This document shows, one piece after another, positions 20,266-30,897 of a stretch of DNA of 64,000 nucleotides. Under the pieces are notes generated by a model. That model was given only the letters and a program-made list of their open reading frames with translations, was not told the DNA's origin and searched no databases. The DNA comes from Aromatoleum toluvorans (lineage in GTDB: Bacteria > Pseudomonadota > Gammaproteobacteria > Burkholderiales > Rhodocyclaceae), in the NCBI RefSeq assembly GCF_012910905.1, contig NZ_WTVN01000011.1, positions 1 to 64,000 on the forward strand, in the 5' to 3' direction. Position 1 is the stretch's first letter. Every line of letters begins with the position of its first letter. The translations under genes were made by a program, and so were the position numbers.

Positions 20266-20281
20266 TGTGTGGAATGCGACA
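20266..20281. promoter_or_regulatory. NifA upstream activator sequence for nifB
   Basis: An exact TGT-GTGGAATGCG-ACA, the TGT-N10-ACA consensus of NifA. It lies 48 bp upstream of the -24 element of the nifB promoter, about 75-90 bases before the predicted start, which is in the usual range. The 363-bp nifB-nifA gap also contains a large palindromic repeat and the nifA terminator. Confidence 0.78.
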
Positions 20282-20346
20282 ATCCGGACATTCGCAACGC
20301 CGCCGGCGAGGTTTGTTGCAATGCAGCGAATAAATATGGCGATGAG

Positions 20347-20433
20347 TAGGGCGGAAAAGCCGAAGGCGCCTTCCGCCGCATGTACCCGATGGGCGTTGGC
20401 ATACGGCGGAAGGCGCTGCGCTTTTCCGCCCTA
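20347..20433. repeat. Long imperfect inverted repeat, dispersed-element type
   Basis: The left arm, starting TAGGGCGGAAAAGCCGAAGG, is complementary to the right arm, which ends AAGGCGCTGCGCTTTTCCGC and CCTA. The two arms of about 35 bases flank a short loop near TACCCGATGGGCG. The length and form are those of a non-autonomous intergenic palindrome that recurs in genomes, rather than a simple terminator; there is no open frame. It sits between the nifB UAS and the end of nifA, and could insulate the two units from each other. Confidence 0.75.
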
Positions 20434-20444
20434 CGGACCTGCGC

Positions 20445-20476
20445 AAACAAAACGGCGCAGGTGGAAGCCTGCGCCG
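20445..20476 (-). terminator. Rho-independent terminator of nifA
   Basis: On the transcribed (minus) strand the sequence is CGGCGCAGG, loop CTTCCA, CCTGCGCCG, followed by TTTTGTTT. The stem is nine perfect base pairs (20453-20476) and the T-tract runs to 20445. It starts 34 bases after the nifA stop codon. It is positioned to stop nifA transcription before the nifB promoter region. Confidence 0.85.
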
Positions 20477-20509
20477 CGTCGAAGACCGCCCCTCTCGTGG
20501 GGCGGCGCG

Positions 20510-22147
<1,638 letters not shown>

Positions 22148-22303
22148 CGGCCCCTCCTACGGGAAAAGATGGACATCGGGAACGCCGTCGGCATGTTCCG
22201 TTCCGACGGGCCGCGTGCCGCCGTCCGTATGCATCGTGCAAATAGCGGCGCTGCGCGGGCCTGGCGGACGATCGGGTCGGCTGCGAGTGGACGGCTTTCT
22301 AGA

Positions 22304-22319
22304 CGCAAGCTCTGTGCCG
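22304..22319 (-). promoter_or_regulatory. Sigma-54 promoter of nifA
   Basis: The minus strand reads CGGCAC-AGAGC-TTGCG: GG and GC are spaced by ten bases, and the CGGCAC/TTGC halves match the -24/-12 consensus. It lies about 157 bp upstream of the nifA start. With the NifA site upstream it implies that nifA is, at least in part, autoactivated. The remaining 473-bp intergenic space shows no other feature I can support. Confidence 0.72.
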
Positions 22320-22427
22320 TATGTCACGAATGTCGCGCCGCCCGTGCCCGACGCGGGACGTGTGCGCGTCAGGCTCCGATTTGCGCGTGCTGCGTCGCAA
22401 CATACAAACCCGACAATCGCGACAGGA

Positions 22428-22443
22428 TGTCAGGTTCGCGACA
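22428..22443. promoter_or_regulatory. NifA upstream activator sequence for nifA
   Basis: An exact TGT-CAGGTTCGCG-ACA, about 110 bp upstream of the -24 element of the nifA promoter, a distance typical for NifA enhancer sites. A near-copy with one mismatch (TGC-N10-ACA) lies at 22391-22406. It could also serve the rightward gene at 22621, but no sigma-54 element points that way. Confidence 0.75.
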
Positions 22444-22620
22444 GCGCGGATCGTCAGCCGGCTGGCGTCGGCAGGGGCTTCGCTTGCCGGCGAGCGGACA
22501 GCGGGCGCTTGCGCTTCACGCTTACAACTCGGAACACTCGGCCGTGTGACCTTATTTCGGCTCCGACGTTAAGGGCTCATGGGGCACACCGCTCCATGAG
22601 AATTCCGTCAGGAGCGAAAA

Positions 22621-23115
22621 ATGAAAAGGTTCTGGATTCCGGCGCTGGTGATGTCCGCAGTGTTCAGTGCGAATGCGTTCGCCTATCACGACGACTGCGA
22701 CGAGGAGGGCGGCGTTCGCTACGAGCGCTCCTACCGTCCGATCGTCAAGCGCCAGATCGTCTATGAGGAGCCGGTGGTGGTCTATCGCGAACCGCGCCGG
22801 GTCGAGTATCGCGAGCGCATCGTGTATCGCGATCGCCCCGTCTATTACCAGGAGCCGGAGGTGCGCTACTACGAGCAACCGCGTTCCGCCCGCGGCTATG
22901 ACGGTCGCTACGACGACCGCTACTATGAAGAACGCCCGACCGACTATCGCCGCAACGACGGCAACCGTGCGCTGGGCCAGGTGGTGGGGGCCGTCGCCGG
23001 CGGTGTGATCGGCAACCAGATCGGCCGGGGCAGCGGGCGCGTCGCCGCCACCGCGGTCGGGGCGGTGCTGGGGGGCGTGCTGGGCGGCCGCGTGGCCGAC
23101 GAGTATCCCTACTGA
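22621..23115 (+). CDS. Glycine-zipper 2TM envelope protein
   Basis: A 164-residue protein with a signal peptide (MKRFWIPALVMSAVFSANAFA). A middle part is very rich in Tyr, Arg and Glu (YRERIVYRDRPVYYQEPEVR), with low-complexity repeats of VYRE/VYRD. The C-terminal glycine zipper GAVAGGVIGNQIG plus GAVLGGVLGG is the 17-kDa surface antigen/glycine-zipper 2TM type. It is likely an outer-membrane or periplasmic protein of unknown role. A GGAGCG site precedes the ATG. Its last 7 bases overlap the convergent VOC gene. Confidence 0.82.
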   Translation: MKRFWIPALVMSAVFSANAFAYHDDCDEEGGVRYERSYRPIVKRQIVYEEPVVVYREPRRVEYRERIVYRDRPVYYQEPEVRYYEQPRSARGYDGRYDDRYYEERPTDYRRNDGNRALGQVVGAVAGGVIGNQIGRGSGRVAATAVGAVLGGVLGGRVADEYPY

Positions 23116-23504
23116 TCGACCGCCGCGCCGTCGAAATACGGGCGCGTCATGAGCTCCAGCAGGTGGCCGTCGGGATCGTCGAAATAGACCCCGCGGCCGC
23201 CGTTGAAGCGGTAGCTTTCGCCCGGGCGGGTCCTGCCCGGATCGGCCCAATACGTCAGCCCCCGCTCGCGGATGCGGGCGAAGGCCGCGTCGAAGTCGTC
23301 CTCGCCGATCAGGAAGGCGTAATGCTGCGAGGAAATGTCGCCGGGCTGGTCGTAGAAGTCGAGGGACACGCCGTTGTCGAGCTGGACGACCAGCATCGGT
23401 CCGAATGGCACGGGCGGCGCCAGGCCCAGGAGATCGACGAGGAAGGCTGACGATTTCCGCTTGTCGCGGCACCAGACGATGGTGTGGTTGAGTTGCGCGT
23501 GCAC
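23109..23504 (-). CDS. VOC (glyoxalase-fold) family protein
   Basis: A 131-residue protein of the vicinal-oxygen-chelate fold, starting MHAQLNHTIVWCRDKRKSSA and ending with VYFDDPDGHLLELMTRPY. Metal-binding positions are likely His7, Gln/His in the central YAFLIGEDDF region and the Glu of LLEL. Its substrate cannot be told. It starts at a GTG (23504). Its 3' end converges on the glycine-zipper gene with 7 bases of overlap. It could be a small glyoxalase/bleomycin-resistance-type protein. Confidence 0.8.
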   Translation of the reverse strand: MHAQLNHTIVWCRDKRKSSAFLVDLLGLAPPVPFGPMLVVQLDNGVSLDFYDQPGDISSQHYAFLIGEDDFDAAFARIRERGLTYWADPGRTRPGESYRFNGGRGVYFDDPDGHLLELMTRPYFDGAAVDQ

Positions 23505-23675
23505 GTGAGTGGCTCCGGTCCGGTACGTTTTATTTGACCGCGCTGCGGCGGGAACGATCGGGCGCTCGCGCCGCGGCATCGCGTCATGTCGGAAGCATGG
23601 GTTTTCGCGGCTGTTCGGCTGGCGGGATCGCCTGTATGCTGAAAGGATGTTCCCTGCAGCGTGCCGGCTTTCCCG

Positions 23676-24485
23676 ATGATGACCATTGCCGCCCTGGGGC
23701 GAGGCTGTGCACTCGCAGCGCTGCTGGCGCTGGCGGGCGGTTGCGCGACGCAGCCCGTGCCGGCGGGGCACCCGCCGCAGGAGAAGGGGGGCGATCGGCA
23801 TGGGGCTCCGCGGCACGCTGGCCACGCGGCGGCGTGGCCGCTGGCCGAGCTCGGCGCGCTGGACGGCCGGCGGGTCGGCGTGCAGGTGCCGGGTGGCGTG
23901 CGCTGGTTCGACGGGGCGGCCGTGCGCGCTGCCTGGGCGGCCGCGCAGCGTGTGGTGGCGGCCACGCCCGGCGTCCGGCCGCAGTACCTGCTCGTCGACG
24001 ACCCCAGCGCCAACGCCTTTGCGATGCGCATCCGCGACGGGGGTGTGGTCGGCATCAACGCCGGGATGGTCGAGCTGCTGGGGGCGGACGAGGCCGCCTG
24101 GGCGGCGCTGATCGGGCACGAACTCGCGCACCTGAACCTGCGACACGCCGAGCAGCAGCGTTCGCGCCGGAACGAAACCGGCGGGATGGTGGCGCTCGCG
24201 AGCGTGTTGCTGACGGCGGTGGCCTTTCCGCTGACGCCCATCCTTGCCGAAATGGCGACCACGGTCGCCGAGAAGGGGTACAGCCGTGACGACGAGCGCG
24301 CGGCGGACGAGACCGGCATCGTCTACATGCGGCGTGCGGGCTACGACCCGGAAGGAGCGGTGCGATTTTTCGAAAAGCTCGCGGGCACCGGGCAATCGGC
24401 GCGCTTCGGCTTCCTCGATTCGCATCCGGACAGCGCCGAGCGTATCGTGGCGGCGCGCGCGCTCGCGGCGCGTGCAGCCGACTGA
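23676..24485 (+). CDS. M48-family metalloprotease, lipoprotein
   Basis: A 269-residue protein with a lipobox (ALLALAGGC; Cys near residue 23), so it is probably anchored in the envelope. The zinc motif IGHELAHL (HEXXH) lies near the middle and the third ligand probably in YSRDDERAADETG. Peptidase M48 of the BepA/YggG type, which help outer-membrane protein quality control, fits well. The upstream GTG at 23661 is in frame, but MMTIAALGRG gives a better signal peptide. The gene stands alone on the plus strand. Confidence 0.88.
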   Translation: MMTIAALGRGCALAALLALAGGCATQPVPAGHPPQEKGGDRHGAPRHAGHAAAWPLAELGALDGRRVGVQVPGGVRWFDGAAVRAAWAAAQRVVAATPGVRPQYLLVDDPSANAFAMRIRDGGVVGINAGMVELLGADEAAWAALIGHELAHLNLRHAEQQRSRRNETGGMVALASVLLTAVAFPLTPILAEMATTVAEKGYSRDDERAADETGIVYMRRAGYDPEGAVRFFEKLAGTGQSARFGFLDSHPDSAERIVAARALAARAAD

Positions 24486-24565
24486 GGCCGCGGCAACGCG
24501 TCCGGTGCTGAGGCGGGCCGGCGCTGCGCTATGATTATCTGTTCGCTGAAAATTATGGAGAACTC

Positions 24566-24724
24566 ATGAAGCTGTTCCTTGCCCTGATCGCAGTGGCGTC
24601 GCTCGTCGGCGCATGTGCCGTGTATACGCCGGCAGGTTCGGTGGTGGTCGATCCGGCCGGTTCGGGCGGCCCGCGCGGCGGCGGTTTCTGCCCGCCGGGA
24701 CAGGCGAAGAAGGGCAATTGCTGA
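24566..24724 (+). CDS. Small predicted lipoprotein
   Basis: A 52-residue reading frame: MKLFLALIAVASLVGACAVY then TPAGSVVVDPAGSGGPRGGG and a Cys-containing tail (FCPPGQAKKGNC). The lipobox LVGAC gives a mature 36-residue Gly/Pro-rich lipoprotein. A GGAG site lies 6 bases before the ATG. It is short but has a strong signal peptide, a good ribosome-binding site and typical third-base GC bias. Its function is unknown. It lies 70 bp before the HtrA-like gene. Confidence 0.72.
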   Translation: MKLFLALIAVASLVGACAVYTPAGSVVVDPAGSGGPRGGGFCPPGQAKKGNC

Positions 24725-24794
24725 CCGGGGCGGCCATGCAATCTCCCGCCGGTGCGGCCGGATCGTGACGCCCGACCGCCGCTACCCGTCTTCC

Positions 24795-25925
24795 ATGCCG
24801 CCGCGCGACCGTTTCCTGTGGCGCGTGTTCGTCGTGACGCTGTCCCTCGCCGCGCTGATGGCGCTGTGGCGGATGCTGCCGGCGTTCGAGGACTGGTTCA
24901 GCCCGACGCAGGTTGCCGAGCGCACGGTCACGCCGCGCGGCGATCTCGCTGCGGACGAGAAATCGACGATCGAACTGTTCGAGCATACGCGCAATTCGGT
25001 CGTGTTCATCAGCACCGCGCAGCTCGTCCGCGACGCCTGGACGCGCAACGTGATGCAGGTCCCGCGCGGCACGGGTTCGGGTTTCATCTGGGACGACGCG
25101 GGTCACGTGGTGACGAACTTCCACGTGATCCAGGGCGCCTCGCAGGCGACCGTGAAGCTCGCGGACGGGCGCGACTACCAGGCCGCGCTGGTGGGCGCGA
25201 GCCCGGCGCACGACATCGCCGTGTTGCGCATCGGGGTGGGCTTCAAGCGGCCGCCGCCGGTGCCGATCGGCACGAGCGGCGACCTCAAGGTGGGGCAGAA
25301 GGTGTTCGCGATCGGCAACCCCTTCGGCCTCGACTGGACGCTCACGACCGGCATCGTCTCGGCGCTCGACCGCTCGCTGCCGGGCGAGGGCGGCGACACG
25401 ACCATCGAGCACCTGATCCAGACCGATGCGGCGATCAACCCCGGCAATTCGGGCGGGCCGCTGCTGGATTCGAACGGCCGGCTGATCGGCATCAACACCG
25501 CGATCTACAGCCCGTCGGGGGCCTCGGCGGGCATCGGCTTCGCCGTTCCCGTCGATACGGTGATGCGCGTCGTGCCGCAGCTCATCAAGAATGGCCGGTA
25601 CGTGCGTCCGGTGCTCGGCATCGACATCGACGAGGGCGTGAACGAGCGCTTGCGCGAGGAACTCGAGGTCGAGGGCGTCGTCGTGCTGCGCGTGGCCCCC
25701 GGTTCGGCGGCGGACCAGGCCGGCCTGAAGGGCATCCGCCGGGACCGCAACGGCAGCCTGTATCCGGGCGACATCATCGTGTCGGTGGATGGCAAGCCGG
25801 TCGATTCCGTCGCGAAGCTGGCCGCCCGCCTGGACGACCGTCGCGTGGGAGACACCGTGACGCTCGGGGTGCTGCGGGAAGGCAAGGAGCAAACCCTTTC
25901 CGTGACGCTGCAGCCGGGGACCTGA
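24795..25925 (+). CDS. HtrA/DegP-like trypsin-type serine protease, membrane anchored
   Basis: A 376-residue S1C protease with an N-terminal transmembrane helix (FVVTLSLAALMALW), then the trypsin-like domain with His in TNFHVIQG, Asp in HDIAVLRI and Ser in NPGNSGGPL, and one C-terminal PDZ domain (GIRRDRNGSLYPGDIIVSVD). It is of the DegS/HhoB single-PDZ length class. It probably cleaves misfolded or signalling proteins in the periplasm. The frame is open to 24615, but the ATG at 24795 gives the membrane anchor. It converges on the regulator gene at 25936. Confidence 0.92.
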   Translation: MPPRDRFLWRVFVVTLSLAALMALWRMLPAFEDWFSPTQVAERTVTPRGDLAADEKSTIELFEHTRNSVVFISTAQLVRDAWTRNVMQVPRGTGSGFIWDDAGHVVTNFHVIQGASQATVKLADGRDYQAALVGASPAHDIAVLRIGVGFKRPPPVPIGTSGDLKVGQKVFAIGNPFGLDWTLTTGIVSALDRSLPGEGGDTTIEHLIQTDAAINPGNSGGPLLDSNGRLIGINTAIYSPSGASAGIGFAVPVDTVMRVVPQLIKNGRYVRPVLGIDIDEGVNERLREELEVEGVVVLRVAPGSAADQAGLKGIRRDRNGSLYPGDIIVSVDGKPVDSVAKLAARLDDRRVGDTVTLGVLREGKEQTLSVTLQPGT

Positions 25926-25935
25926 GCTCGGCCCC

Positions 25936-26589
25936 TCAGAGAAGGCGATCGCGGGACCTTGGCTCGCCGTCGAGGGCGAGCCTCGCCGGGACGGCGGGAT
26001 CCCACAGCCCCAGCTTTTGCATCATGCGGCTGCGGCAGGCAGCCACGCTGTCAGGCGGGAGCGCAAGGATTTCCGCCACTTCCGCGCTCGTGTGGCCCTC
26101 CAGGAGCAGCCTCAGCACCTGCCGCTCTGCGGCACTCAGGCTTTCCAGCGGATTCGCGGCATGCCGCTGGCGGACATAATCTTCGACCACCGTGTCGGCG
26201 ATCGTCGCCCCGAGATAACGCTGTCCGGTGTATACGGCGCGCACCGCGTCGATGATTTCCCTGCCTGCCGTCTCCTTGCGCACGTAGCCCAGCGCCCCGG
26301 CGCGCAAGGCGCGAAAGACGTGTTCGGCGTCCGCATGCACGGACAGGATGACGACCCGCGTGCCCGGGCAGCGGTCGCGAATCTGCTCGGTCGCCTCGAT
26401 CCCGTTGAGCACCGCCATGGTGATGTCCATGACCACGACATCGGGCTCGTGCTGCAGCGTCCGCTCCACGGCCTCGCCGCCGTCCGCGGCCATGCCGACC
26501 ACGCGGATGTCCGGATGGGACTGGAGGAGCAGCGCGAGGCCTTCGCGCACGGCAGGGTGGTCGTCGGTGAGCAGCACCTGGATGGCCAT
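25936..26589 (-). CDS. NarL/FixJ-type response regulator (paralogue 1, altered HTH)
   Basis: A 217-residue regulator: receiver domain with LLTDDHPAV, phosphorylation Asp in VVVMDITM, and switch Lys in YVRKETAG, then a LuxR-type HTH. It is a close paralogue of the regulator at 30155-30799. Its HTH is altered: LSAAERQVL where LSPRE is usual, and SVAACRSRMM where its paralogue has SVDTYRSRMM, so DNA binding may be changed. It starts 2 bp after the SCO-cytochrome gene, so it belongs to the multicopper-oxidase operon. Confidence 0.88.
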   Translation of the reverse strand: MAIQVLLTDDHPAVREGLALLLQSHPDIRVVGMAADGGEAVERTLQHEPDVVVMDITMAVLNGIEATEQIRDRCPGTRVVILSVHADAEHVFRALRAGALGYVRKETAGREIIDAVRAVYTGQRYLGATIADTVVEDYVRQRHAANPLESLSAAERQVLRLLLEGHTSAEVAEILALPPDSVAACRSRMMQKLGLWDPAVPARLALDGEPRSRDRLL

Positions 26590-26591
26590 GC

Positions 26592-27662
26592 CTAACCCTC
26601 CTTCGGCGCGCTCCTGTCCCTGCCGGGGACGGTTTGCGCCTCGATGTAGCGGATCAGGGCGTCCACGTCGCCGTCCCCGAGACGCAGGTTGGGCATGCGC
26701 ACCTCCTTGTACTTGCGGAACAGCTCCAGGGCGACGGGATCCTTGTCCGCCAGCACGGCGTCGGGGGTCTTGATGAAGCGGTGCAGCCACGCCCGCTCGC
26801 GGCGCTCGGTGACGCCCTGCAGGTCCGGCCCCACGGCGTCGCCGCGACCGATGGTGTGGCAGGCGGCGCAGCGGGTGCGGAAGAGGTAACCGCCGGCATC
26901 GAAGTCCCGGATGGGCTTTACCGCCGCGTAGCTCTTGTCGGGCGCCGCGGGGCGGTCCTTCCAGCCACCGACGAAGGTCTCGATCTTGGTGGCGAGGAAG
27001 CGCGGGTTGTCCATCGCGGAGAGGCGCATCCATTGGCCGTCGGCGGTGCCGACCATGAGGCTGGGCAGATGTCCGTCCCGGTCGGCGCTGTCGGTGAGGG
27101 AAGAGAGGCCCATCTTGCGGGCGATGCGCGCGATGTCGTCCATCCGGCCGGTGAGGAACAGCCAGCCGCGGCCGGCCTGGAACTTCTCGGCGTAGGCCTT
27201 GAGCACCGCCGGCGTATCCCGTTCCGGATCGATGCTGATGGAGTAGAAGTGGATGTCCCGCCCCGCCCGCTCGCCGAGGATTTGCTGGACCTGCGCCAGG
27301 CGTGCGGTCTCCAGCGGGCAACTGTCTTCGCAGTGGGTGTAGATCAGGTTGATCGCGACGGCCTTGCCCTTGAGCAAGTCGTCGTAGAAGCGGACGTTGC
27401 GGCCGTCCTGGGTGACCAGCGGCACGTTGGGGAAATAGCCGGCGCCCCAGCGTGTCCCTCGCGGCGAGGGGACTGCGCCCGATGCGCGGCCGTCGGTGCC
27501 GGCGTCGACCTGACGGGCCTCGCCGGCCGGGGCCGTTGCTCCATGGTCCGTACCGTCGTGGCCCCACGCGGGCGACGCCGCCGCGAGCAGCGCCGCCATC
27601 GCGGTCCTCGTCAGCCGGATGCCGAAGGTGCGGCCCCGGGATTCGTGGCAATGCCTCCGCAT
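26592..27662 (-). CDS. SCO1/SenC domain - cytochrome c fusion protein
   Basis: A 356-residue exported protein (signal peptide about residues 15-34, ending ASPAWG). The first half is an SCO copper-chaperone thioredoxin fold: HCEDSCP holds the CX3C copper ligands and the later DGHLPSLMVG contains the His. The second half is a class I cytochrome c with the heme motif CAACH and a Met ligand candidate in VRMPNLRLGDGDV. It probably delivers copper or electrons to the multicopper oxidase encoded upstream. AGGAGG precedes the ATG, and it follows the oxidase gene by 15 bp. Confidence 0.9.
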   Translation of the reverse strand: MRRHCHESRGRTFGIRLTRTAMAALLAAASPAWGHDGTDHGATAPAGEARQVDAGTDGRASGAVPSPRGTRWGAGYFPNVPLVTQDGRNVRFYDDLLKGKAVAINLIYTHCEDSCPLETARLAQVQQILGERAGRDIHFYSISIDPERDTPAVLKAYAEKFQAGRGWLFLTGRMDDIARIARKMGLSSLTDSADRDGHLPSLMVGTADGQWMRLSAMDNPRFLATKIETFVGGWKDRPAAPDKSYAAVKPIRDFDAGGYLFRTRCAACHTIGRGDAVGPDLQGVTERRERAWLHRFIKTPDAVLADKDPVALELFRKYKEVRMPNLRLGDGDVDALIRYIEAQTVPGRDRSAPKEG

Positions 27663-27677
27663 CGTCTGTGATCCTCC

Positions 27678-29927
<2,250 letters not shown>

Positions 29928-29987
29928 GGTGCGCCTCCGTCACGATTGGGTAAGTTAACCCTAGGCAGAGGGGCACAACGCGTATGT

Positions 29988-30105
29988 GGGGAAAGCTGGA
30001 TGATCTGCGCGGGGAATTCCTGACACATGCTTTGGGGAACTTCACCCATGACCGGGGGAAATGCCCCCATTGTTGGGTGAAATGCACCTGTAATTGGGGG
30101 GTGTC
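29988..30105. repeat. Six-copy phased tandem degenerate repeat
   Basis: The motif GGGGAA (or GGGTGA/GGGGTG) followed by TGC- or TTC-like bases occurs six times at 29988, 30011, 30034, 30055, 30075 and 30097. The spacing is 20-23 bp, about two helical turns. Each unit begins with G-rich bases and continues AAAT(G/T)C or AATTC. The array lies in the 227-bp gap between the NarL-type regulator gene and the multicopper oxidase gene, about 60-180 bp upstream of the oxidase start. It may be an array of regulator sites or a decayed short-peptide repeat. Confidence 0.65.
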
Positions 30106-30154
30106 GCCCATGCGTGGCCGGCCGACGGCTGCCGTCGGCACCGCTGCAGCCGCA

Positions 30155-30799
30155 TCACTCGAGGGAAGTCAGCCCGTGCTGGATGGCAAACTTGACGAGG
30201 GACGGCAGGTCGCCGATCCCGAGTTTCTGCATCATCCGGCTGCGGTAGGTATCCACGCTCTTGGGCGAGATCGCGAGGATCTCCGCCACTTCAGCGCTGG
30301 TCCGCCCTTCCACCACCAGCTGGAGAATCTGGCGCTCGCGGGGGCTGAGGTCCTCCAGCGGACTCACCGTGTGGCGCTGGCGGATGTAGTCCTCGATGAG
30401 CGTGTCGGATATCTTGGTGCCCAGATAGCGCTTGCCGGCATGCACGGCGCGCACGGCGTCGATCACTTCCGCCCCCGCCGATTCCTTCAGCACGTAGCCC
30501 AGCGCCCCGGCGCGCAAGGCGCGAAAGACGTGCTCGGCGCTGGAATGCACGGACAGGATCACCACTTCCGTGTCGGCGCAGCGGTCGCGGATCTGCTCCG
30601 TTGCTTCGATGCCGTTGAGCACCGGCATGGCGATATCCATCACCACCACGTCCGGTTCGTGCTGCACCGCCTGATGGAGTGCTTCGCGGCCGTCGGCGGC
30701 CACGCCGACCACCTGCATGTCCGTCTGCGACTGCAGCACCAGGCTCAGTCCGTCGCGCACGACGGCGTGGTCATCGGCGAGCAGAACCTTGATTGTCAT
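30155..30799 (-). CDS. NarL/FixJ-type response regulator (paralogue 2)
   Basis: A 214-residue regulator with a canonical receiver (LLADDHAVV, VVVMDIAM, YVLKESAG) and a standard LuxR HTH (LSPRERQILQLVVEGRTSAE, then SVDTYRSRMMQKLGI). It is nearly identical in pattern to the regulator at 25936-26589, but with an intact DNA-recognition helix. It lies 98 bp after the sensor-kinase gene, so it is the natural partner of that kinase, and upstream of the oxidase operon that it may control. Confidence 0.94.
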   Translation of the reverse strand: MTIKVLLADDHAVVRDGLSLVLQSQTDMQVVGVAADGREALHQAVQHEPDVVVMDIAMPVLNGIEATEQIRDRCADTEVVILSVHSSAEHVFRALRAGALGYVLKESAGAEVIDAVRAVHAGKRYLGTKISDTLIEDYIRQRHTVSPLEDLSPRERQILQLVVEGRTSAEVAEILAISPKSVDTYRSRMMQKLGIGDLPSLVKFAIQHGLTSLE

Positions 30800-30897
30800 T
30801 GTTGGGCGCCAGCGGAGTACTCCCTATCCATATAGCTATAGGGCGGCGTGCGGACATTGTCCATGTGAAAGCGTCCGCCTGCCGCGGGCCCCTGTCA

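Noticed and set aside
29988-30105. CRISPR array
   Set aside because: The repeats are about 6-10 bases in 21-23-bp units without unique spacers, and no cas genes are near.
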